A stretch of 64,000 nt of DNA from Sporobacter sp963675425. GTDB taxonomy: Bacteria > Bacillota > Clostridia > Oscillospirales > Oscillospiraceae. Both the position numbers and the translations under genes were made by a program. Shown in pieces: positions 33,802 to 41,739 of this stretch. The number at the start of each line of letters is the position of its first letter. Position 1 is the first letter of the stretch. The notes beneath the pieces are model-generated. The model saw nothing but the letters and a program-made list of their open reading frames with translations. It was not told where the DNA came from and did no database searches. Where the stretch lies: the NCBI GenBank assembly GCA_963675425.1, contig OY776214.1, positions 1,984,001-2,048,000 of the forward strand, written 5' to 3'.

Positions 33802-35967
33802 TTATGGTCCAGTAGGTCCAGTGGCACCTGTGGCACCGACAGCACCTGTGGCGCCTGTGGCACCGACAGCACCCGTGGCACCTGTGGCACCGACAGCACC
33901 TGTGGCACCGGTCGCACCGACAGCACCTGTGGCACCTGTGGCACCGACAGCACCTGTGGCGCCTGTGGCACCGACAGCACCTGTGGCGCCTGTGGCACCG
34001 ACAGCACCTGTGGCACCGGTCGCACCGACAGCACCCGTGGCACCTGTGGCACCGACAGCACCCGTGGCACCTGTGGCACCGACAGCACCTGTGGCACCGG
34101 TCGCACCGACAGCACCTGTGGCGCCTGTGGCACCGACAGCACCTGTGGCGCCTGTGGCACCGACAGCACCTGTGGCACCGGTCGCACCGACAGCACCTGT
34201 GGCACCTGTGGCACCGACAGCACCTGTGGCGCCTGTGGCACCGACAGCACCTGTGGCGCCTGTGGCACCGACAGCACCTGTGGCACCGGTCGAACCGACA
34301 GCACCCGTGGCACCTGTGGCACCGACAGCACCTGTGGCGCCTGTGGCACCGACAGCACCTGTGGCACCGGTCGCACCGACAGCACCCGTGGCGCCTGTGG
34401 CACCGACAGCACCTGTGGCGCCTGTGGCACCGACAGCACCTGTGGCGCCTGTGGCACCGACAGCGCCGGTGGCACCTGTGGCACCGACAGCACCTGTGGC
34501 ACCGGTCGCACCGACAGCACCCGTGGCACCTGTGGCACCGACAGCACCTGTGGCGCCTGTGGCACCGACAGCACCCGTGGTGCCTGTGGCACCGACAGCA
34601 CCTGTGGCACCTGTGGCACCGACAGCACCTGTGGCACCGGTCGCACCGACAGCACCTGTGGCGCCTGTGGCACCGACAGCACCTGTGGCACCGGTCGCAC
34701 CGACAGCACCTGTGGCGCCTGTGGCACCGACAGCACCTGTGGCACCGGTCGCACCGACAGCACCCGTGGCGCCTGTGGCACCGACAGCACCTGTGGCGCC
34801 TGTGGCACCGACAGCACCTGTGGCGCCTGTGGCACCGACAGCGCCGGTGGCACCTGTGGCACCGACAGCACCTGTGGCACCGGTCGCACCGACAGCACCC
34901 GTGGCACCTGTGGCACCTGTGGCACCTGTGGCACCGACAGCACCTGTGGCGCCTGTGGCACCGACAGCACCCGTGGTGCCTGTGGCACCGACAGCACCTG
35001 TGGCACCGGTCGCACCGACAGCACCTGTGGCGCCTGTGGCACCGACAGCACCTGTGGCACCGGTCGCACCGACAGCACCCGTGGCACCTGTGGCACCGAC
35101 AGCACCTGTGGCGCCTGTGGCACCGACAGCACCTGTGGCGCCTGTGGCACCGGTGGCACCCGTCGCGCCGATAGCGCCTGTGGCGCCTGTGGCACCGGTG
35201 GCACCCGTCGCGCCGATAGCGCCTGTGGCGCCTGTGGCACCGGTGGCACCCGTCACGCCGATAGCGCCTGTGGCACCCAGAGCACCTGTGCCACCCAGAG
35301 CACCTGTGCCACCCAGAGCACCCGTGGCACCCAGAGCACCTGTGGCACCGACAGCACCCGTGGCACCCAGAGCACCTGTGGCACCGACAGCACCCGTGGC
35401 ACCCAGAGCACCTGTGGCACCGACAGCACCTGTAGCACCGACAGCACCGGTAGCACCCGTTGCGCCTGTGGGTCCGGTGGGCCCGATAGCGCCATCTTCG
35501 ACTTCAAGCAGCGCAACATCGTCAACAAGTACATCGGCAGTACCTGGTGAGGCTGTTTTTAAGATAAAGACAATCGCCGAATCTGCTCCGGCAGGTGTCT
35601 CTAATGTCGTTTCATAGACTGTCAGCCAGCTATCCCCAGAAACATCGGGAATGCGATCGGCAGGGATAGTTATATTGAGTCCAGTACCCAGAAAGTTAAA
35701 ACCCGCATCATAATATGAAATAAGAATCACAACTGCGGGACTGGGCAATGGTCCGATTTTTGAAAGTGATGCAAAAAATTCAAGCTTATGCCCAGCGGTA
35801 ACAGGGACTGTTTGTGCTATAAAAGCATTTACAGAAGCATCAGTCAATTGTGTTGAAAACAGCCCGGTGTGACTGTAAACAGGCGTGACTATTGCTCCTA
35901 CTCCGGTCCATGGAGATAAAGAACCGGTCTCAAAACCTCCGTTAATTATGAGGTTATTAAAAGGCAT
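33802..35967 (-). CDS. Collagen-like repeat surface protein with N-terminal NTTRR-F1-type domain
   Basis: The 721-residue protein has an N-terminal beta-sandwich domain (residues 1-158, LIINGGFETGSLSPWTG...DVLVDDVALLEVEDG), the kind that precedes triplet repeats in Firmicute spore and surface proteins. It is followed by more than 560 residues of Gly-X-Y triplets, mainly GAT and GAV in nine-residue units. It ends abruptly in GPTGP with no C-terminal trimerisation domain. Threonine-rich collagen-like regions of BclA-type proteins are heavily O-glycosylated, and the neighbouring glycosyltransferase and legionaminic genes fit that. A terminator follows. Repeats could be mis-assembled. Confidence 0.85.
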   Translation of the reverse strand: MPFNNLIINGGFETGSLSPWTGVGAIVTPVYSHTGLFSTQLTDASVNAFIAQTVPVTAGHKLEFFASLSKIGPLPSPAVVILISYYDAGFNFLGTGLNITIPADRIPDVSGDSWLTVYETTLETPAGADSAIVFILKTASPGTADVLVDDVALLEVEDGAIGPTGPTGATGATGAVGATGAVGATGALGATGAVGATGALGATGAVGATGALGATGALGGTGALGGTGALGATGAIGVTGATGATGATGAIGATGATGATGATGAIGATGATGATGATGAVGATGATGAVGATGATGAVGATGATGAVGATGATGAVGATGATGAVGATGTTGAVGATGATGAVGATGATGATGATGAVGATGATGAVGATGATGAVGATGATGAVGATGATGAVGATGATGAVGATGATGAVGATGATGAVGATGATGAVGATGATGAVGATGATGAVGATGATGAVGATGTTGAVGATGATGAVGATGATGAVGATGATGAVGATGATGAVGATGATGAVGATGATGAVGATGATGAVGATGATGAVGATGATGAVGATGATGAVGSTGATGAVGATGATGAVGATGATGAVGATGATGAVGATGATGAVGATGATGAVGATGATGAVGATGATGAVGATGATGAVGATGATGAVGATGATGAVGATGATGAVGATGATGAVGATGATGAVGATGATGAVGATGATGAVGATGATGAVGATGATGPTGP
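33805..35493 (-). repeat. Coding tandem repeat array (Gly-Ala-Thr/Gly-Ala-Val)
   Basis: Predominantly 27-base units encoding GATGATGAV, with 18-base GATGAV and GALGAT/GAI variants near the N-terminal side. Synonymous changes (GGC/GGT, GCC/GCT) distinguish the copies, so the array is old enough to have diverged. Confidence 0.9.
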
Positions 35968-36086
35968 TTAAGAATACCTTCATAAATTCAAACTACATTA
36001 TAATTCCTCATTGTACATTTAGGCGTGGTAACGCCATTACATCATATGATCAAGCCGTTTGCATGGTGAATACAGCACCACTATAA

Positions 36087-36127
36087 CAAGCCGTCAGGCC
36101 GCTGTAATACAGCGGCCTGACGGCTTG
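36087..36127 (-). terminator. Long hairpin after the second collagen-like gene
   Basis: A 20-base perfect inverted repeat (arm CAAGCCGTCAGGCCGCTGTA) with almost no loop lies 12 bases after the stop codon on the minus strand. Confidence 0.75.
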
Positions 36128-36139
36128 CTCATTCAATGT

Positions 36140-37009
36140 TTACGGGTTAAAAGTGAGGATGTTCATATTAATATTGGTGCCTGTGGATGCTGAGGTTATA
36201 TTTGCCGCGGCTGTGACGATAACACGGGTGCTGTACGTTGAAGCGGCGGAGGTAGCCGGTGCCGTGTCAACATACGTGTCGCTGGCAACTATGGTCTGTG
36301 TCCCGGCAGTCGCCTGGCTGAGATCGTAAGTGTTCGTTTCAATGAGCGTTGCGTCTCTGTAAAGCCGGACTTCAAAAGTGATTGACCATGGTGCCGTAAC
36401 GGCTGCGTCAAGTAAAAAAGCATAGTCAATCTTGAGCTCCTGTCCCGCCACGACACTCTGTGTGACCGATACTACGGTGACCTCCGTGTTTAACGGGGGG
36501 AATACAGCAATAGGCCCTGCTGCATTTGTAAAAGCAAGCGCTGAACCCGGGCCTGTGGCGCCGGTTGCGCCGACAGCACCTGTGGCACCGACAGCACCGG
36601 TGGCGCCGGTTGCGCCGACAGCACCTGTGGCGCCGGTTGCGCCGACAGCACCTGTGGCGCCGGTTGCGCCGACAGCGCCCGTGGCGCCGACAGCACCCGT
36701 GGCGCCGACAGCACCCGTGGCCCCGACAGCACCTGTGGCACCGACAGCGCCTGTCGCTCCGATAGCACCTGTTGCACCGACAGCACCTGTGGCACCGACA
36801 GCGCCTGTCGCTCCGATAGCACCGGTAGCACCGACAGCACCTGTGGCACCGACAGCACCTGTGGCACCTACAGCACCTGTTGCACCGACAGCACCGGTAG
36901 CACCTACAGCACCTGTTGCACCTACAGCACCGGTGGCACCTACAGCACCTGTTGCACCTACAGCACCGGTAGCACCGACAGCGCCGGTGGCACCGACAGG
37001 GCCGGTCAT
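36140..37009 (-). pseudogene. Collagen-like protein gene, 5'-truncated by the mobile element
   Basis: The frame has 153 residues of Gly-X-Y triplets (GPV GAT GAV...) followed by a 134-residue C-terminal domain (SALAFTNAAGPIAVFPP...NMNILTFNP) like those of exosporium collagen-like proteins. There is no N-terminal domain. The triplet periodicity begins with the threonine codon right after the apparent ATG at 37009, and no ribosome site lies upstream. The recombinase gene ends 36 bases away. The simplest reading is that the element inserted into the repeat region and carried the 5' part away to its far end, outside this window. Confidence 0.7.
36545..37003 (-). repeat. Coding tandem repeat array (GATGAV units)
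   Basis: Mostly 18-base units encoding GATGAV or GATGAI, with GATGATGAV units toward the C-terminal side. Confidence 0.85.
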
Positions 37010-37045
37010 ATAAGGAAAACAAACTACCTGTAAAAATGCGGCTTA
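37004..37045. other. Putative left junction (attL) of the integrative element
   Basis: Gly-X-Thr coding periodicity ends at 37004-37006 and the recombinase stop codon is at 37046. A crossover just beside the recombinase C-terminus is the usual arrangement for serine-recombinase elements. The exact two-base core cannot be fixed without the other end. Confidence 0.5.
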
Positions 37046-38719
37046 TTAAACCGCTTCGGATTGGGTGTTTATTTCGATGTATTCCATGATCCGGCGTAGC
37101 TCGTCGGCAAACTTGAACTTTACGCTAATGTTGCCGTTCTCATGTACCTTGATATGGTCTACAAGCTCGATCATAACCTCTCGCGTCATTTTGTCGATGT
37201 TTTCATACTTACTGAAAGCTACTAAAAACGGGTTTTCGGTATCAATACCATTTTCCAACTCGGCCCGCTCTGCAGTCAGGTTATCCAAAACCGTGTTGAC
37301 TGCGCTTATTTGTCGTTCATAATCTTCGCTCATGTTTCGGTAGTCGCTGTGCGTGATTTCTCCGTCTTTCCAGTCCTGATAAATGGACTGTTTGTACCGC
37401 ATAATTTTCGAGCATTCTCTTTCTTTTGCCTCAATTAGAGAGCCAAGCCGTATTGATTGACTTTTTTGGAGAGGAGTCGTGTTGATTTGTGCAATCGTAT
37501 CGGAGTAGTGAACGGCAAGATAAATCTGTTGCTGAATGGCATACAGAACAGCCATTTCCAGTCTGTTGTGTTTGATGGAATGTTTTGTACAGGCCGTTTT
37601 TGACTGGTCTTTGTAGGTGCGGCAAAAATAATATACTGTACCTTTCACCTTACTTCGGGCCATAGCCTTGCCGCAATCTGCGCAGCGCAGGAAACCGCTG
37701 AATAAGTAAAGAGTTTTTTGTTGTGGCGCTGTGCGGGTGTCGCGCTTTAGCAACTGCTGGACTTTCTCAAATATCGCTCGGTCTATGATTGGCTCGTGGG
37801 TATTCTCCACGATATACCATTCGCTTTGAGGAACCTGCTCCTGTGTATGTATCTTATAACTTTTCACACGCTGGCGGCCCTGCACCATATCCCCAACATA
37901 AAGCCGGTTTTTCAGAATATCGTTTATAGTTTTTGCGCTCCACAATGGTTTTGCTTCCGCATGAGGATTCTGATAGTTCAACCCCTTGCTTTTTTTGTAT
38001 TCCGACGGGCACAAAACACCGTGGCTGTTCAGGTCGTGAACGATGGCGTTTTTACTCATGCCGTCAAGGAAGCATGTGTAGATGTTCCGAACAACTTCTG
38101 CGGCTTCTTCGTCAATTATTAAAGCGTGTTTGTCTTTCGGGTTCTTGATGTACCCATACGCCGCGAAACCACCTATAAATTCACCGTTGCGCCGCTTGTA
38201 ATCAAAAACCTGGCGGATTTTTTTTGATGTCTGGTAGCAGAAATTATCGTTCATGACGTTGGTAATCGGAACAATGAGATTGGATACACTGTCAGGGTTC
38301 AGATAACTGTCTAGCCCTTCATTCAGGCTGATAAACCGGACGTTCATCTGCACAAACAGATTTTCAATCAGACTTCCCGCGTCCGTGTAATTACGGGATA
38401 GACGGGAAAGGTCTTTAACGATCACGCAGTTAATCCTTTTTGCGTAAATGTCAGCCAGCAGTTTTTGAAAGCCTTCTCGGTTAGTATCCGTACCTGTGTA
38501 GCCATCGTCAACGTATGGTTCCTCGACGCTTTCAAATTCGTCTATATGCTGCTGGTAGTAATCATCAAGCAATTCCTTTTGATTGATAACACTGTTACTG
38601 TCGTCCCTGCCTCGGTTCAAGTCCTCTTTTGATAAACGGATGTACTTACCGAGCTTCCAGCGGACAATATAAGCAGTAGGTATCCTTTCCTCATTACCTC
38701 GATTTTTTGTGCGTGCCAT
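37046..38719 (-). CDS. Large serine recombinase
   Basis: The 557-residue protein has a resolvase/invertase catalytic domain (KYIRLSKED with catalytic S30; VIVKDLSRLSRNY), a recombinase domain (GGFAAYGYIKNPKDKHALIIDEEAAEVVRNIY), a zinc ribbon (CADCGKAMA...FCRTY...C) and a coiled-coil/DUF4368-type C-terminus. It would excise and integrate the element by site-specific recombination. The gene runs toward the element's left end and stops 36 bases from the junction with a collagen-like gene. AAGGAGG precedes the ATG, and a sigma-A promoter with a palindrome over its -35 lies upstream. Confidence 0.93.
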   Translation of the reverse strand: MARTKNRGNEERIPTAYIVRWKLGKYIRLSKEDLNRGRDDSNSVINQKELLDDYYQQHIDEFESVEEPYVDDGYTGTDTNREGFQKLLADIYAKRINCVIVKDLSRLSRNYTDAGSLIENLFVQMNVRFISLNEGLDSYLNPDSVSNLIVPITNVMNDNFCYQTSKKIRQVFDYKRRNGEFIGGFAAYGYIKNPKDKHALIIDEEAAEVVRNIYTCFLDGMSKNAIVHDLNSHGVLCPSEYKKSKGLNYQNPHAEAKPLWSAKTINDILKNRLYVGDMVQGRQRVKSYKIHTQEQVPQSEWYIVENTHEPIIDRAIFEKVQQLLKRDTRTAPQQKTLYLFSGFLRCADCGKAMARSKVKGTVYYFCRTYKDQSKTACTKHSIKHNRLEMAVLYAIQQQIYLAVHYSDTIAQINTTPLQKSQSIRLGSLIEAKERECSKIMRYKQSIYQDWKDGEITHSDYRNMSEDYERQISAVNTVLDNLTAERAELENGIDTENPFLVAFSKYENIDKMTREVMIELVDHIKVHENGNISVKFKFADELRRIMEYIEINTQSEAV

Positions 38720-38749
38720 GTTACCTCCTTCCTATCACATTACACCTAT

Positions 38750-38787
38750 ATTATACCATTTTGGCGTAATGCGGACAATGTTGTCGC
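38750..38787 (-). promoter_or_regulatory. Recombinase promoter with palindromic operator
   Basis: On the minus strand TTGTCC (plus 38773-38778), 17 bases and TGG-TATAAT (plus 38750-38755). The -35 is embedded in the inverted repeat CGACAA..TTGTCC. The same motif and nearly the same core promoter recur at 47690-47730 upstream of the relaxase operon. Confidence 0.7.
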
Positions 38788-38803
38788 GGCTTGTAAACCA
38801 GCG

Positions 38804-39067
38804 TTACAGGCCGCTTTTTTTGCGTTTTAGGAAGTCGGTAAACATGTCTTGGAGGGCGGGAGCGCTATTTGGAAATTCCAATTTGATGCCTATATCGCCC
38901 ACGCGAAAACAGTATGGATTTTTGACCATTTCCAATATCCGAGCTGCTCTTTGCTCCTGCGGCACAGAGTTATCAAAAGTGAAACCGCTAACGTCAACCA
39001 GATCCTCTTTGTTGACCGCTTCGATGTTGACGCTTGCAAGCTCTGTTATAGGTATGCGTTTCTGCAT
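38804..39067 (-). CDS. Small conserved ICE protein (87 aa)
   Basis: The 87-residue protein (MQKRIPITELASVNIEAVNKEDLVDVSGFTFD...) begins at the ATG at 39067, which has GGAGGGGG seven bases upstream; longer versions have none. It resembles small conserved proteins found next to recombinase genes in clostridial conjugative elements. No catalytic motif is visible and the function is unknown. Confidence 0.7.
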   Translation of the reverse strand: MQKRIPITELASVNIEAVNKEDLVDVSGFTFDNSVPQEQRAARILEMVKNPYCFRVGDIGIKLEFPNSAPALQDMFTDFLKRKKSGL

Positions 39068-39123
39068 CCATAATCGCCCCCTCCTTCCATGTTTATGATT
39101 TTCTAAGATTGTCCTATGAGAAA

Positions 39124-39163
39124 ATGGAAAAGAACACCGCATTGATACGATGTTCTTTTCCAT
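39124..39163. terminator. Inverted repeat, terminator-like
   Basis: 13-base arms ATGGAAAAGAACA/TGTTCTTTTCCAT flank a 14-base loop between two small minus-strand genes. Termination is not certain. Confidence 0.45.
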
Positions 39164-39177
39164 TGCTTCATGGGATG

Positions 39178-39202
39178 ACTTCGGGCCGAGTTGGCCCGAA
39201 GT
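39178..39202. repeat. ICE palindrome, copy 1
   Basis: A 25-bp palindrome with arms ACTTCGGGCC.../...GGCCCGAAGT and centre GAGTT. It abuts the TGA stop of the small minus-strand gene at 39202-39402. Confidence 0.95.
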
Positions 39203-39402
39203 CAATAGGGGCTGTTCTGATAGTGCTGTTCGGCATCTTCCAGGGACTTCATATCGAAAACATAATAAAGCTCCGAGACTACTCGCTGAATATCATCAGG
39301 CGTGAAGCCGCAGCTTTCCATAGCCCATATGACGTAGCCACGGCAAGCGCCGTTGTTCCATCGCTCGGCCAACATTGCATCTAAAACCATTTCTTTTTCC
39401 AT
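39202..39402 (-). CDS. Small hypothetical ICE protein (66 aa)
   Basis: The 66-residue protein (MEKEMVLDAMLAERWNNGACRGYVIWAMESCGFTPDDIQRVV...) starts at the ATG at 39402 with AGGAG upstream. It has two cysteines and predicted helices, and no family is recognised. Its stop codon touches palindrome copy 1. The leader contains a strong two-level hairpin at 39435-39485. Confidence 0.65.
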   Translation of the reverse strand: MEKEMVLDAMLAERWNNGACRGYVIWAMESCGFTPDDIQRVVSELYYVFDMKSLEDAEQHYQNSPY

Positions 39403-39827
39403 TTCTATTCTCCTATTGTGAAATAGGTTGGAGCGCCGCGCCGGGAAGCGTCGGCCTGTCACAAGACAGTTTAACCCGGCGCGGCCTCCTATGATGCTTT
39501 ACAAAACAGATAACTCGGACGGGTAGCGACTTGTCCACCCCATAGGAATCTCACCTCTCCCCATTCTGATGGCGAGGCGTTCTCATTGCCTGCGACGGCT
39601 CACGGCCTTTTGGGCCGCTTCAACGCTCGGACTATGACTGAACGCAAGTATCAAGGCTTGTACGCTTTATCCGGCGGGGCCAACCACAGCCCGCCTACGG
39701 CATGGGCCTTATCGCTCTCCCCATCCTTTTAAAATGGCGGTCATGGCGGGCCTGTCACTTAGCGCACATACCCTTCGTATCCGGGTATCTTTTTATTCAA
39801 ATGTCAAGCTGCATGGAAGAAGTCCCG
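39403..39827 (-). other. Non-coding interval with structured leader
   Basis: About 425 bases without a credible gene. The segment nearest the 66-aa gene holds the hairpin 39435-39485 (11-bp stem GCCGCGCCGGG/CCCGGCGCGGC enclosing CTGTC-ACAA-GACAG). The remaining GC-rich sequence could encode a structured RNA but matches no class I know. Confidence 0.4.
39435..39485 (-). promoter_or_regulatory. Two-level hairpin in the leader of the 66-aa gene
   Basis: A perfect 11-bp outer stem and a 5-bp inner stem end 33 bases upstream of the ATG. There is no T run, so it is more likely an RNA-structure or protein-binding element than a terminator. Confidence 0.5.
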
Positions 39828-39852
39828 ACTTCGGGCCAACATGGCCCGAAGT
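39828..39852. repeat. ICE palindrome, copy 2
   Basis: Same 25-bp palindrome with centre AACAT. It lies 49 bases beyond the stop of the sigma-like gene. Confidence 0.92.
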
Positions 39853-39900
39853 AAACACCTCTCAATAACCATGAGATTTAGAGGGCAAAACGACAGGAGT

Positions 39901-40323
39901 TTAAAGAGAATTTTTCAAATATTTCTCCATGCGTTTCAGTCCACGGCCTATAGCGTCTTTCACGGCGTTTTCCACAACGCCCTCTGCCCGTGCAATCTCA
40001 GCCTTGCTCATACCAAGTATGTAATGTGCGTAAATACGCTTGGCCTGCTTGTCCGGCAAAGCGGCAATAGCAGCATGTAGCTGTTCAGCCGTAACCTTGC
40101 GTTCGTATAACTCGCAGGGCGAAAGTGACACAAAAAGGATGTCGTTTTCAATTCCATCGTCTGCGTCCAATGAATAATATGCCTTGTTGTAAAAGCGGCG
40201 GCGTATATAGTTTTGTTCCAGCCGTTCGGCTTCCAGCAGAGCGGCTTCAACTTCATCAGGGACATCAACAAAAAAGTCGGTATTGTAAAATGGGTAATAG
40301 TCCCGCAGATTGATCTTTGCCAT
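39901..40323 (-). CDS. Sigma-70 region 4-like regulatory protein
   Basis: The 140-residue protein (MAKINLRDYYPFYNTDFFVDVPDEVEAALLEAERLE...) ends in a sigma-70 region 4 helix-turn-helix (IAALPDKQAKRIYAHYILGMSKAEIARAEGVVENAVKDAIGRGLKRM). Such short sigma-like proteins are standard in Tn916/Tn1549-type elements and control transfer genes. The ATG at 40323 follows TGGAGG; a longer in-frame start is unsupported. A bidirectional terminator lies about 100 bases upstream and separates it from the plus-strand cargo. Confidence 0.82.
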   Translation of the reverse strand: MAKINLRDYYPFYNTDFFVDVPDEVEAALLEAERLEQNYIRRRFYNKAYYSLDADDGIENDILFVSLSPCELYERKVTAEQLHAAIAALPDKQAKRIYAHYILGMSKAEIARAEGVVENAVKDAIGRGLKRMEKYLKNSL

Positions 40324-40424
40324 AATTACGTTCCTCCATTTCGATTTTTTAGTGAAAAATTCGAAATAGAGTGGCGGAGAACGACAGCCGACAGAGCGTA
40401 ACGCTCCATTTAACTTAATACAAT

Positions 40425-40469
40425 AAAAAAAGCCCGCAATTTGGCAACAGCAAATTGCGGGCTTTTTTT
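40425..40469. terminator. Bidirectional terminator
   Basis: The stem AGCCCGCAATTTG/CAAATTGCGGGCT is flanked by A6 and T7. Confidence 0.9.
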
Positions 40470-40638
40470 GACCCACTTTTTTCGTTATAGAGTGTTCATG
40501 GCGATAGACGTAGTGAACACCGTCTTTATTTTAAGCTCCATAATATTTGTGCAGTGACCTTCATGTTTGCTCCTTTGAGCAAACTGCTAAGTCATGGAGA
40601 GACAAGCAAAGTACATGGAACAAAAGCTCGACAAAACA

Positions 40639-40670
40639 AACTCCTGCCCTCAAAGAAGGCAGGAGTTTTT
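40639..40670. terminator. Terminator hairpin
   Basis: The stem AACTCCTGCC/GGCAGGAGTT is followed by TTT on the plus strand. No plus-strand gene precedes it, so an unannotated RNA or insulation of the cargo is possible. Confidence 0.6.
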
Positions 40671-40892
40671 ACATCCCTTGTTCGGTAGCCAGGCTGTCAT
40701 AGCGTTGTTGTTGATACGCCTTAGACCCTTTAACTTTGCGTCACTGCCTTTAAACAGTTTTACCCTTGTCGCTAATATTTATTGTCTAATTTATATGACA
40801 ATCAAAAAGGTGGCGTGCAACAAAATTTGGAAGAATTTCATTTATAAAATCATCTCGTTAAAATGGTTATGTTTACTAAAATTATATAAAAT

Positions 40893-40921
40893 TTACAATT
40901 TTCTGTTGCTGTAAATATATA
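40893..40921 (+). promoter_or_regulatory. Putative housekeeping promoter of the riboswitch transcript
   Basis: TTACAA (40893-40898), 17 bases and TATATA (40916-40921), about 35 bases before the riboswitch aptamer. Confidence 0.5.
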
Positions 40922-40956
40922 AAATTGTTTTCTTTAACAGAACGATAAAACAAAAA

Positions 40957-41080
40957 ATTAAAGGCAAACCCACTTAAAGGTGGGGACGCAAAGCCATAGG
41001 GTCTAAGGTGATTATTCACTATGACAGCCTGGCTGCATTTGCGTAGACTGCCTTTTTATGCCCGGCAGTCTCTTTTTTTG
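40957..41080 (+). ncRNA. Cyclic-di-GMP-I (GEMM) riboswitch with terminator platform
   Basis: The aptamer contains the signature elements in order: AAGGCAAACCC, a CACTT/AAGGTG hairpin, GGGGACGCAAAGCCA, TAGGGTCT and a second hairpin, then GACAGCCTGGCTGC. Downstream an AGACTGCC/GGCAGTCT stem (41045-41071) followed by seven T makes a terminator. The element therefore couples cyclic-di-GMP binding to read-through into the sigma factor gene at 41190. Whether ligand turns it on or off cannot be told by eye; the alternative pairing around GGCTGC decides it. Confidence 0.92.
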
Positions 41081-41138
41081 CCTTAATTTCGGAAGGTGAG
41101 GAACAATGCCGAAAAATTAATTTTATTTGTTCATTGCG

Positions 41139-41166
41139 TTTACAAAAAAAGGTATCCCATCTCTTT
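41139..41166 (+). promoter_or_regulatory. TcdR/UviA-type promoter 1 (sigma gene)
   Basis: TTTACA (41139-41144), exactly 16 bases, CTCTTT (41161-41166). This is the kind of promoter used by group 5 sigma factors such as TcdR (tcdA-type -35 and -10). It lies after the riboswitch terminator and 24 bases before the sigma gene, so the sigma factor can start its own transcript beyond the riboswitch. Confidence 0.8.
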
Positions 41167-41189
41167 AACAGTTGAAAGGTGGGATACTA

Positions 41190-41738
41190 ATGACTGCTGA
41201 CTTAATTGCCCTGTCTCAATCAGGTGATACTGATGCAACATTAGAATTAGTGAATAAGTTTAATCCACTGTTAAGAAAATACGCATTTAACCTCAATTTT
41301 GACGATGCCTATGACGATCTGCTACTTGATTTCCTGGAGATTCTTAATAATGTACACCTGAATAATCTAACAAATTGTTCAGAAGGAATTTTAGTCTCGT
41401 ATATACATAAATCACTGTTTAATAGTTATATCAAGGAATCTAAAAGAATAAAAAAACTCCGTAATATCATGCTGAATTCGGAGTTAAGTGACAGTGAGCT
41501 CTATTATATAGAGGCTTTACGACCGCATTATGATTCTTATAATGAGTTGGACAAGCATATTATAAGTCAAATATTAACCAAGCCTGAATCGATAATCATA
41601 AAAATGTTGTATTTCTCAGATTATTCTGTTGCAGAAACAGCGCGTCTTTGTGGGGTATCCAGACAAGCGGTAAACCAGACTAAAAATCGTGCGCTAAAAA
41701 AACTTAGAGATCAATACAGGGACAAGCTGGTGAATTAA
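41190..41738 (+). CDS. TcdR/UviA-like (group 5) sigma factor
   Basis: The 182-residue protein has a region 2-like N-terminal half (LRKYAFNLNFDDAYDDLLLDFLEILNNV, FNSYIKESKRIKKLRN) and a region 4 helix-turn-helix (KMLYFSDYSVAETARLCGVSRQAVNQTKNRALKKLR). Size and pattern match toxin and bacteriocin gene sigma factors TcdR, BotR and UviA. AAAGGTGGG precedes the ATG at 41190. The gene lies behind a cyclic-di-GMP riboswitch and behind a TTTACA-16-CTCTTT promoter; the same promoter lies before the CHAP gene at 42426. It is followed directly by a holin gene. Autoactivation is inferred. Confidence 0.85.
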   Translation: MTADLIALSQSGDTDATLELVNKFNPLLRKYAFNLNFDDAYDDLLLDFLEILNNVHLNNLTNCSEGILVSYIHKSLFNSYIKESKRIKKLRNIMLNSELSDSELYYIEALRPHYDSYNELDKHIISQILTKPESIIIKMLYFSDYSVAETARLCGVSRQAVNQTKNRALKKLRDQYRDKLVN

Positions 41739-41739
41739 T

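Noticed and set aside
33805..35493. CRISPR-like or satellite array
   Set aside because: The repeats have no spacers, keep a triplet reading frame and encode Gly-X-Y; they are coding repeats.
33821..35617. Long plus-strand frame encoding APVAPT repeats
   Set aside because: It is the antisense reading of the collagen-like gene and has no ribosome site or independent domain.
36432..37013. Plus-strand Ala/Pro/Val repeat frame opposite the second collagen-like gene
   Set aside because: Antisense of the Gly-X-Y array; the C-terminal domain on the minus strand confirms the real strand.
37004..37045. tRNA gene as integration site
   Set aside because: No tRNA-like sequence is present; the junction lies in collagen-like coding DNA and the recombinase is of the serine type.
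40594..40914. 106-codon plus-strand frame
   Set aside because: It runs through a terminator hairpin into AT-rich leader DNA, has no ribosome site and no recognisable sequence.
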